Origin: Thermoflavifilum thermophilum
GTDB lineage: Bacteria > Bacteroidota > Bacteroidia > Chitinophagales > Chitinophagaceae
Direction of reading: 5' to 3'
DNA length: 64,000 nucleotides
NCBI RefSeq assembly: GCF_900116565.1
Contig: NZ_FPCJ01000001.1
Span: 2,290,540-2,354,539 of the forward strand
Shown: piece by piece, positions 8,447-15,168 of the stretch
Layout of the letters: each line of letters starts with the position of its first letter
Position numbering within the stretch: position 1 is the first letter of the stretch
Notes under the pieces: generated by a model
What the model was told of the DNA's origin: nothing
The model's input: only the letters and a program-made list of their open reading frames with translations
Database searches by the model: none
Program-made: the position numbers and the translations under genes

Positions 8447-9839
8447 CGTTTTCTTGCTCTGATATTGTATCAACGTCTACTGGCAGATGGGGATCTGTTT
8501 CCTCATCTGCCATTTCTTCATCGGCTGTACCATCCTCAGGCAATGCTTCGGGCAATTGTGCTGCAACATCGCGCACATCCACCTTGCCGGTTACCACATC
8601 GGCAATCAGGCGGGTGCGGTACTCTTCCAGCAGTTCCATGATTCTTTTGTCCGATGCAATGGCAGATTCAATTTTTGCGATCTGATAGTCGAGATATTCT
8701 GCAATGAAGGTTTGCTCGGAAAGTGGGGGAAGGGGTAAGTAATTTTTGTAAGCGTCTTCTCGATCTAGACCAGGAACAGCCGAGTCTTTAGATATCTCAT
8801 CAAGTCGCAAACATCCAAGTAGAAAGAAAAGCCAACGTAAGTCAGCAGATGTATGTCTTGAATCTATAAAAAAAGTTGTATCAATAGCAAAAACAGGAGA
8901 AGTCGAATACCGCACTTTTCCAAAAGATCCTTTTCTACCAATTATAATACATGGTGCTAATGTGTTAGGTGTTGAATGATATCCTACACACCCATTAGAA
9001 CCATAAACTGGCACTGAGCCTTGATCTCTTGATTCACCCGGTAAAGAATCTCCATAAATGAAAAAACAGACACTTTTCAGCCTCCTCACCTCCCAATGCT
9101 TTGGCACTTGGCCGAGCCATGGGATGCCAGAGTCTTTCATCATTTTCGGTGGGCGGGTATGGAGTTCGTAAGGTTTTTGGGGATCATGGGTCCGCCGTAC
9201 TTCCCGCTTGCCGGTAACCACTTCGCTGATCAGGGCTTGCTTGTATTCCTCCAGCAAACTGATGCGTTTTTTTCGCAGGCGTATGGCCTTGCGTATCCGA
9301 CTATCCATGTAGTCCAGAAAACGAACAATGGCGGTTTGCTCGGAGAGTGGGGGGAGGGGGGTTTTTATTTGAAGAAATACTGAGGTGGGAATCGTATTTC
9401 TAAGCCCTGTGTATAGGGGTGAAAGAAGTTTGCGATCATCCATTGCAATATAGAATCGTTCAATGAATTCACCGAGGCATATGCCAATTGGTTCGAAAAT
9501 CGTATAGGCACTGGTTATCATGCCTAAATATCGGGAAAGGCCAATTGTGCGTGGTGTCTCAGGGATATCAAATAAACAAAATACCAAGTCCCCTGGTCTT
9601 ACTTCTTGGCTAGTTCCAAGATCAGAAGAAAACTTGCCTTTGAGATTAGTTAGATCTCGGATTATGATTCCCTGTTTTGTTAAGGATAACATTTGATAAT
9701 CAGAGTATCTGTTTCCAACAAGTTTTTTGCGTTTTTTTAATAACGCTCTATTTGGCATCACCTCCCAATGTTTCGGCACTTTGCCGAGCCATGGGATGGA
9801 GGTGTCTTTGTAGGCGGGGTAGGGTTTTAAATTTTTCAT
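8439..9839 (-). CDS. hsdS: Type I restriction-modification specificity subunit
   Basis: A 466-residue target-recognition subunit with the usual two-fold design. Each half starts with a near-identical segment (IPWLGKVPKHWEV near residue 15, IPWLGQVPKHWEV near 239), followed by a target recognition domain. Each then ends with a conserved helix beginning LPPLSEQT (first near 155, second near 375) and a long coiled helix ending LI(S/A)(E/D)VVTGK. The two recognition domains differ completely, so a bipartite DNA site is expected. After VVTGKVDVRDV comes an unusual acidic tail of roughly 40 residues (DEEMADEETDP). The start ATG overlaps the stop of the upstream RAYT pseudogene (ATGA). It works with HsdM for methylation and HsdR for cleavage. 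Confidence 0.95.
   Translation of the reverse strand: MKNLKPYPAYKDTSIPWLGKVPKHWEVMPNRALLKKRKKLVGNRYSDYQMLSLTKQGIIIRDLTNLKGKFSSDLGTSQEVRPGDLVFCLFDIPETPRTIGLSRYLGMITSAYTIFEPIGICLGEFIERFYIAMDDRKLLSPLYTGLRNTIPTSVFLQIKTPLPPLSEQTAIVRFLDYMDSRIRKAIRLRKKRISLLEEYKQALISEVVTGKREVRRTHDPQKPYELHTRPPKMMKDSGIPWLGQVPKHWEVRRLKSVCFFIYGDSLPGESRDQGSVPVYGSNGCVGYHSTPNTLAPCIIIGRKGSFGKVRYSTSPVFAIDTTFFIDSRHTSADLRWLFFLLGCLRLDEISKDSAVPGLDREDAYKNYLPLPPLSEQTFIAEYLDYQIAKIESAIASDKRIMELLEEYRTRLIADVVTGKVDVRDVAAQLPEALPEDGTADEEMADEETDPHLPVDVDTISEQENDD
9087..9126 (-). repeat. hsdS internal direct repeat, copy at the second half
   Basis: A 40-base segment that matches 9759-9798 at 37 of 40 positions by my alignment. It encodes the conserved IPWLG-VPKHWEV stretch preceding the second target recognition domain. 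Such repeats at the head of each half can serve as homology for exchange of recognition domains between hsdS genes. Confidence 0.8.
9759..9798 (-). repeat. hsdS internal direct repeat, copy at the first half
   Basis: Partner of the 9087-9126 repeat, in the same orientation and 672 bases away. It encodes the IPWLG-VPKHWEV stretch near the N-terminus of HsdS. Both repeats are direct, so recombination between them would delete the first recognition domain rather than invert it. Confidence 0.8.
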
Positions 9840-9969
9840 GGGGTTCTTTTTTTCTTTAATGTAACCAATTGATTATCCGGATTTTCCTGGTCGTTTTGCC
9901 AGCGAATGAGGTTTTGGATGATGTATTGGCGGATCCGGTGCAGAGATTTGTCGTTACGGATAATGTGTT

Positions 9970-9986
9970 CCCCGATTGCATCGGGG
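9970..9986. repeat. REP-like hairpin in the RAYT copy 3 C-terminal region
   Basis: A perfect inverted repeat with 7-base arms CCCCGAT/ATCGGGG and a 3-base loop TGC. It lies inside the extra 21 coding bases that copy 3 has next to its catalytic-tyrosine segment and that copies 1 and 2 lack. Confidence 0.7.
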
Positions 9987-10122
9987 TAGGCATCATAATT
10001 CCGCTGCCAGATGGGTTGGCCGGGTGTATTTCGGGAAATGTTGATTTGTTTTGCCACGTTCATTTTGAAATAACCAATTATTTTGGGCAATAACATTTTT
10101 CGCCGTTGGTATGGATCCGAAT

Positions 10123-10168
10123 GTAAGGGCAATTCATTTTGTAGGGGCAATTCATGAATTGCCCCTAC
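10123..10168. repeat. REP-like palindrome with direct half repeat in RAYT copy 3
   Basis: Positions 10141-10168 are a perfect 28-base palindrome whose 14-base arm is GTAGGGGCAATTCA. It is preceded at 10123-10140 by a direct half copy (GTAAGGGCAATTCATTTT). On the coding strand the block encodes AIHELPLQNELPL within the RAYT reading frame. Confidence 0.85.
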
Positions 10169-10430
10169 GATATTGCCGTTTATCATAATAATCCCATGAA
10201 TATGATTTGGCATTATCACAAATTCATCCAACGATGTATTTGGGAAATGATTCGGTATTTACAACCAACATTGTTGGGCAATTTCGCCCCATTCATTCAA
10301 CCGCATTTTGCCATCTACAATATCACCGAATAAACATTCGCGGTTGTGGGTGCAAACGGTGATGAAATACGCTCCCGCCGACGAATAATCGTATCCGGAC
10401 AACCGAATGGAACGGCGGTGGTGGATGTTA

Positions 10431-10988
10431 TTATTTTGAATAATGTTCATCCGATTCCCATTTTAATGGATTATTGATAATATATTCACGTATGCGGTTT
10501 AAATCATCATCGTCGCGTATTATATGTTCGTAATAATTCCGTTGCCACATGGGTTGTCCGGGTGTTTGGCGGTGTTCGTTGATTTGTTTTGCCACGTTCA
10601 TTTTGAAATAACCAATTATTTTGGGCAATAACATTTTTCGCAGTTGGTATGGATCCGAATGTAGGGGCAATTCATTTTGTAGGGGCAATTCATGAATTGC
10701 CCCTACGGTATTGCCATTTATTGTAATAATCCCATGCATATGATTCGGCATTATCATAAATTCATCCAACGATGTATTCGTGAAATGATTCGGTATTTGC
10801 AACCAACATTGTTGGGCAATTTCGCCCCATTCATTCAACCGCATTTTGCCATCCACAATATCACCGAATAAACATTCGCGGTTGTGGGTGCAAATGGTGA
10901 TAAAATATGCCCCGGCCGACGAATAATCGTATCCGCGCAACCGTATGGAACGGCGGTGGTGGATGTTATTATTTTGAATAATGTTCAT
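10431..10988 (-). CDS. REP-associated tyrosine transposase (RAYT), copy 2
   Basis: A 185-residue Y1/IS200-like transposase of the RAYT group, proteins thought to nick and move REP palindromes. It is intact. The N-terminal signature HHRRSIRLRGYDYSSAGAYF is followed by the HxH metal-binding motif in MIMPNHMHGI, the insert AIHELPLQNELPL encoded by a palindrome, and the tyrosine segment GQPMWQRNYYEHIIR. The tail is INNPLKWESDEHYSK. Its body matches copy 3 while its last third matches copy 1, so it is a mosaic. It overlaps both neighbours by the same 20 bases. It lies inside the restriction-modification operon, between hsdM and hsdS. No flanking inverted repeats of a classical insertion sequence were seen. 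Confidence 0.88.
   Translation of the reverse strand: MNIIQNNNIHHRRSIRLRGYDYSSAGAYFITICTHNRECLFGDIVDGKMRLNEWGEIAQQCWLQIPNHFTNTSLDEFMIMPNHMHGIITINGNTVGAIHELPLQNELPLHSDPYQLRKMLLPKIIGYFKMNVAKQINEHRQTPGQPMWQRNYYEHIIRDDDDLNRIREYIINNPLKWESDEHYSK
10661..10706. repeat. REP-like palindrome with direct half repeat in RAYT copy 2
   Basis: The 28-base palindrome at 10679-10706 is identical to the one in copy 3, with arm GTAGGGGCAATTCA, and is again preceded by a direct half copy at 10661-10678. It occupies the same codon position in the RAYT frame. Confidence 0.85.
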
Positions 10989-11490
10989 CCGATTCCCATT
11001 TTAATGGGTTATTGATAATATATTCACGTATGCGGTTTAAATCATCATCGTCGCGTATGATGTGTTCGTAATAATTGCGTTGCCAGACGGGTTGGCCGGG
11101 TGTTTGGCGGTGTTCGTTGATGCGTCGTGCCGAAAATGTTTTGAATTGTCGAATGATTTCCGGTAAACCGTATCGTTTTTGAATGGTGTTGGCCGGTGTT
11201 GGGGCGGGTTCAGAACCCGCCCTTACGGAACCCGCCCCTACGGACCCCGCCCCAACAACGGTATCGGTAATGATGATAATTCCGTGAAAATGGTTGGGCA
11301 TCACCACAAATATATCCAACGTTATATTTGCAACATGGTTGGGTAAATCATACCATGTCCATTCAACAATACGTCCCCATTCATTTAACCGCATTTCCCC
11401 ATCCACAATATCACCGAATAAACATTCGCGGTTGTGGGTGCAAATGGTGATAAAATACGCCCCCGCCGACGAATAATCGTATCCGCGCAA
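10969..11490 (-). CDS. REP-associated tyrosine transposase (RAYT), copy 1, start uncertain
   Basis: A third RAYT of the same family, with MPNHFHGI as HxH site and GQPVWQRNYYEHIIR as tyrosine segment. Coordinates start at a TTG (11490), the first start-like codon in frame. The conserved N-terminal HHRRSIRL continues upstream in the same frame, but no ATG/GTG lies there. The ATG at 11531, which overlaps the hsdM stop as ATGA and aligns with the start of copies 2 and 3, is one base out of frame. So either a one-base indel truncated this copy, a rare start is used, or there is a sequencing error. Where the others encode AIHELPLQ, this copy encodes AGSVGAGSVRAGSEPAP from GC-rich repeats. Its end overlaps copy 2 by 20 bases. 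Confidence 0.75.
   Translation of the reverse strand: MRGYDYSSAGAYFITICTHNRECLFGDIVDGEMRLNEWGRIVEWTWYDLPNHVANITLDIFVVMPNHFHGIIIITDTVVGAGSVGAGSVRAGSEPAPTPANTIQKRYGLPEIIRQFKTFSARRINEHRQTPGQPVWQRNYYEHIIRDDDDLNRIREYIINNPLKWESDEHYSK
11202..11256. repeat. GC-rich REP-like inverted and direct repeats in RAYT copy 1
   Basis: Positions 11202-11222 are an inverted repeat with 10-base arms GGGCGGGTTC/GAACCCGCCC around a single base. It is followed by further copies of the arm (GGAACCCGCCCCTACGG, then GGACCCCGCCCCAAC). The block sits at the same codon position as the palindromes of copies 2 and 3 but has a different sequence. Confidence 0.75.
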
Positions 11491-11527
11491 CCGTATGGAA
11501 CGGCGATGATGTATGTTGGGTTGTATT

Positions 11528-13603
11528 TCATGATGATTGATTTTTCAAAATTTCCTCCAACAACCCTTCCGATTCCTTTTCCATTGCCAGCAAATCGGCC
11601 TGGATCTCCTCAAGGGTGCGGAGGGCTTTGGGCTTGTAGAAATATCTGTTGAAACTGATTTCATAACCAATCTTCATGCTTGCCGGGTCGTACCAGGCAT
11701 CCGGGGCATAGGGTAGCACCTCGCAGCGCAGGAAGGTTTCGATTGCTGCCTGCGTATCGGCATCGGTGGGCAGATAGCCGGGCTGGTGACAAGCAGGACA
11801 TTCAAGAAAGGAAATTTGCTCGCTGTCGCGAAGTTCGGTGTCGGGTTCGTACTCTACCACGCGCGGTTTGCCATCAATAATCACCTCAAACAACCCGCGC
11901 AAAGGATCGGACTTGGTGCCGGGTTTGTGAATCTTTTTGATCACAGGCGGTGCGTCTTCTGCACGTTCTGCTGTTTCCTTTAATTCCTTTATCTCTTTTG
12001 CGCTGTATTCTCTCTGGCTGTCAATACCTTTCAGTCGCAGGGGGCGTTCTACCGTCACCTTCCAGTAGCCAAAGGCGGCATTGGGGAAAATTTTGCTTTG
12101 ATTGGTTACTTTGAAGGCATGAAAGGTATCCATAATCCGGCGGATGTCGTTTTCGGAAAGTTCGCAGTTTTTCTTGCCTAAGTTTTTGCGGAGCGGGGTG
12201 TACCACTGCGTGGCATCAATGAGTTGGACAAGCCCTTTGCGATGTTCGGGCTTTCGGTTAGAAAGTACCCAGATGTAGGTGGCAATGCCGGTGTTATAGA
12301 ACATATTAAGCGGCAGGGCCACGATGGCTTCGAGCCAGTCGTTTTCGATGATGTAGCGCCGGATATTGCTCTCCCCCTGTCCAGCATCACCCGTAAACAA
12401 GGAGGAACCATTATGCACTTCTGCAATACGGCTGCCCAGTGAGGTATGATGCTTCATCTTTGCCACCTTATTGGCAAGGAAAAGCAATTGCCCATCGCTG
12501 GAACGGGTGAGAAGCGAGAGTTCCTCGCCTCTGTGTTGTACTAAAAAACGAGGGTCTTTGATGCCGGTTTTGCCCCCCATGCGTTCCAGATCGCTCTTCC
12601 AGCTTTTGCCATAGGGTGGATTGGAAAGCATGAGGTCAAATTCTTTGTCGGGGAAGGCATCGTTTGAAAGCGTTGAATGCTCAGGTCCTCCCACAATATT
12701 ATCAGCTGCCGAACCTTCACCCTTCAGAAGCAGATCGGCTTTGCAAATGGCATAGGTTTCGGCGTTTATCTCTTGTCCAAACAGGTGTACAGAAACTTTT
12801 TTGCCTTTCTTCTTTGCTAAATCCAGCAGTGTTTCTTCAGCAACGGTGAGCATACCACCAGTTCCACATGCGCCGTCATAGAGGAGGTAGGTTCCATCCT
12901 GAATTTGATCGGCAATAGGTTCAAAAATCAGCCGTGCCATCAGTTTCACGGCATCGCGCGGTGTCCAGTGTTCACCCGCTTCCTCGTTGTTTTCTTCGTT
13001 GAACCGTCGTATCAACTCTTCAAAGATGGTTCCCATGGCGTGGTTGTCAAGTCCTGGATTGATCACATTTCCATTGCTGTCAAGGATGGGATACGGGCTG
13101 AGATTAATGGCCGGATCCAGAAATTTTTCAATGAGTGTTCCCAGCGCGTCCGCTTTTGAGAGGCGGGCAATTTGATTACGAAACTCAAAGTTGTTGATAA
13201 TATCCTGCACGTTAGCGGAGAATCCATCCAAATAGGCACGGAAATCGGCTTCCAGTTGCTGGCGGTTGGCGCGGGATTTAAGATCTTTTAATGTGAATTT
13301 TGAAGTGTTGTAGAACGCCTGACCGGCTGCCTGACGCAAAGCCGCTTCCTGATTGGTTATGCCCGCCTTGTCCAATTTCTCTTTCATTGCGAGGACTGCC
13401 TGTTTGGTGGGCTCAAGTACCGCATCCAGCCGCCGGATAACGGTCATGGGCAGGATCACATCGCGGTATTTACCTCGCACATACAAATCCCTCAATACAT
13501 CGTCGGCAATACCCCAGATGAAATTTACAATCCAGCTCAATTGTGGGGAATTCATCGTCATACCGTTGCTGGCGCCATTGGTATTCTGATTTGTTTTTGC
13601 CAT
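11528..13603 (-). CDS. hsdM: Type I restriction-modification DNA methyltransferase subunit
   Basis: A 691-residue N6-adenine methyltransferase of the HsdM family. The N-terminal helical domain starts near LSWIVNFIWGIADDVLRDLY. The catalytic domain contains the S-adenosylmethionine motif GACGTGGML and the catalytic motif NPPYGKSW. The sequence EHWTPRDAVKLMARL just before the SAM site is also typical. The C-terminal extension includes a CPACHQPGY stretch that might bind a metal, though only one CxxC is visible. HsdM transfers methyl groups within the site chosen by HsdS and is required for cleavage by HsdR. It is the first gene of the operon; its TGA overlaps the ATG at 11531 (ATGA). Confidence 0.95.
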   Translation of the reverse strand: MAKTNQNTNGASNGMTMNSPQLSWIVNFIWGIADDVLRDLYVRGKYRDVILPMTVIRRLDAVLEPTKQAVLAMKEKLDKAGITNQEAALRQAAGQAFYNTSKFTLKDLKSRANRQQLEADFRAYLDGFSANVQDIINNFEFRNQIARLSKADALGTLIEKFLDPAINLSPYPILDSNGNVINPGLDNHAMGTIFEELIRRFNEENNEEAGEHWTPRDAVKLMARLIFEPIADQIQDGTYLLYDGACGTGGMLTVAEETLLDLAKKKGKKVSVHLFGQEINAETYAICKADLLLKGEGSAADNIVGGPEHSTLSNDAFPDKEFDLMLSNPPYGKSWKSDLERMGGKTGIKDPRFLVQHRGEELSLLTRSSDGQLLFLANKVAKMKHHTSLGSRIAEVHNGSSLFTGDAGQGESNIRRYIIENDWLEAIVALPLNMFYNTGIATYIWVLSNRKPEHRKGLVQLIDATQWYTPLRKNLGKKNCELSENDIRRIMDTFHAFKVTNQSKIFPNAAFGYWKVTVERPLRLKGIDSQREYSAKEIKELKETAERAEDAPPVIKKIHKPGTKSDPLRGLFEVIIDGKPRVVEYEPDTELRDSEQISFLECPACHQPGYLPTDADTQAAIETFLRCEVLPYAPDAWYDPASMKIGYEISFNRYFYKPKALRTLEEIQADLLAMEKESEGLLEEILKNQSS

Positions 13604-13819
13604 ATTTTGTGTTTGCTTTTATTTTATAATCATGTAGGCTCCCTGTTTTCGCATCTGCTAAATGCCCATCGAATGTAAGGCAATGTATTTTAAAACGGAT
13701 GTGATGGCTCGTTTCAGGCAGGAAAAAATACAGCTATTATTCCGATTCGCAAAGGGCATGGGAATCTTGCAGCAGCTTCACGCGGCCGTTGGGTGGATGG
13801 AACTTGCTGCTTAGCTAAA

Positions 13820-14863
13820 TTATTTTGCGGATTGTGGCGTGCTTATCGCTTTTTTGACTGCGGGTGCTACCCGGGTACCCAGCAGTTCAATTGAGCGCAA
13901 TACGGTGCGGTGAGGGAGGGTGCCCACGGTCATTTGCAACAGAAATCGATCGTGGTGAAATAGCTCGTATTGGTATAAAATTTTTTCGATGATTTGATCC
14001 GGACTGCCCACAAAATTGGCTCCTCGCAGGGACACGGAAAATGCAAACTGTTCGCGTGTCATGGGCGGCCAGCCACGTTCCCGACCTATGCGGTCCATCA
14101 TGAGCTTAAATGCGGGAAAGGCTTCCCGGAAGGCCGTTTGCGAATCGTCTGCCACCAGGCCGTGTGAATTGATACTGAGTTTGGGGATGGGATGGCCGGC
14201 TTGCTCAGCTGCTTGTCGGTGGAGCTCAGCTAAATACACAAACCGTTCGGGCAGCCCGCCGATGATGGCTATGGCCATGGGCAATCCCCGTGAGCCTGCC
14301 CGCACAGCCGACTCGGGCGTTCCACCCACTGCCACCCACACGGGTAGGGGATGTTGAATGGGGCGTGGATAGATACCCTGGTTATGCAGGGGCGGACGGA
14401 ACTTGCCGGACCAGGTCACTCGTTCTTCTTCCCGGATCTTCAGCAGCAAATCCAGTTTTTCGTCGAACAAGACATCATAGTCGCGCAAATCGTAGCCAAA
14501 CAAAGGAAACGATTCGATGAAAGAACCACGTCCCACCATGATTTCGGCTCTTCCTTGCGACAGCAGATCGACCGTGGCAAACTGTTCAAATACGCGCACC
14601 GGATCGTCGGAGCTAAGCACTACCACGGCGCTGCTGAGCCTGATCTGGCGGGTGTGCACGGCTGCCGCACCCAGCACCACCGCCGGTGCCGACACCACAA
14701 AGTCGGGCCGGTGATGTTCGCCCACGGCAAATACATCGAGCCCCACCTCGTCGGCCAGCTTCACTTCTTCCATCAGGCGCCGCAGACGTTCGGCCGGCGA
14801 AATCAGTTGTCCGGTCTCCGGATCAGTAGTACGCTCACCAAAAGTATAGATCCCGATTTCCAT
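13820..14863 (-). CDS. LLM-class flavin-dependent oxidoreductase
   Basis: A 347-residue luciferase-like monooxygenase-fold protein, normally an FMN-dependent TIM-barrel enzyme. Typical segments are the N-terminal [11 protein letters not shown], then [52 protein letters not shown] and [12 protein letters not shown] near residue 290. The substrate cannot be read from the sequence; homologues are often annotated as alkanal-monooxygenase-like. It is monocistronic, 217 bases from hsdM and divergent from the susC gene. No signal peptide, so cytoplasmic. Confidence 0.9.
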   Translation of the reverse strand: MEIGIYTFGERTTDPETGQLISPAERLRRLMEEVKLADEVGLDVFAVGEHHRPDFVVSAPAVVLGAAAVHTRQIRLSSAVVVLSSDDPVRVFEQFATVDLLSQGRAEIMVGRGSFIESFPLFGYDLRDYDVLFDEKLDLLLKIREEERVTWSGKFRPPLHNQGIYPRPIQHPLPVWVAVGGTPESAVRAGSRGLPMAIAIIGGLPERFVYLAELHRQAAEQAGHPIPKLSINSHGLVADDSQTAFREAFPAFKLMMDRIGRERGWPPMTREQFAFSVSLRGANFVGSPDQIIEKILYQYELFHHDRFLLQMTVGTLPHRTVLRSIELLGTRVAPAVKKAISTPQSAK

Positions 14864-15168
14864 ATCATTTTTGTTACAACAAATTTAACTGTTTTTGAGG
14901 TTTAATTTCTGATTAAAGCATACAAATTGGGGAAACATAGTCATCGGCGTGAGCTGTGTATTTAAAAAATGGGAAGGATTTGCATGGTAAATGGATAAAA
15001 GAAAGCAATATAATCATATTTTCCTATGAGGAATCTTGCAAATAAAATATCAAAAATGGATAATAAAGTGTAAAAATCATATAAAAAAACAGCAGAATTT
15101 TGTTCACAGATGAGGATGATTGTTGTGCGGAAAGTTGATATAAAAAATTGAACAAAACAGGTTTTATC
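14864..15168. other. Divergent intergenic region upstream of susC
   Basis: About 300 AT-rich bases between the divergent oxidoreductase and susC genes. It must hold promoters for both, but I see no exact TAnnTTTG with a well-spaced -33 box. No RNA gene or repeat was recognised. Confidence 0.35.

Larger units (their letters stand above)
9836..10450 (-). pseudogene. RAYT transposase copy 3, nonsense-disrupted
   Basis: A REP-associated tyrosine transposase (IS200-like Y1 family) reading from the ATG at 10450 with one in-frame TAA at 10259-10261. That codon is CAA (Gln) in copy 2, so a single C-to-T change splits it. Upstream of the stop it shows HHRRSIRLSGYDYSSAGAYF; downstream it continues with MPNHIHG, the HxH metal site, and GQPIWQRNY near the expected catalytic tyrosine. 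After RNY there are seven extra residues encoded by DNA containing a REP-like hairpin (9970-9986). The C-terminus differs from copies 1 and 2 and ends KKKRTP. Its stop overlaps the hsdS start as ATGA. Its 5' end overlaps copy 2 by 20 bases. Probably inactive. Confidence 0.85.

Noticed and set aside
10141-10168. Reading the 28-base palindrome as a CRISPR repeat or terminator
   Set aside because: Only two copies about 500 bases apart, no spacer array, no T-run, and both lie inside coding frames; a REP-type element fits better.
9836-11490. A classical insertion sequence with terminal inverted repeats
   Set aside because: RAYT-type proteins were identified, but no flanking inverted repeats or target duplication were visible; the copies overlap each other and the operon genes.
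13662-13815. Plus-strand frame of about 50 codons (MPIECKAMYFKTDVMARF and onward) between hsdM and the oxidoreductase
   Set aside because: Short, without a recognised family or promoter, and the region must hold the hsdM promoter; treated as intergenic.
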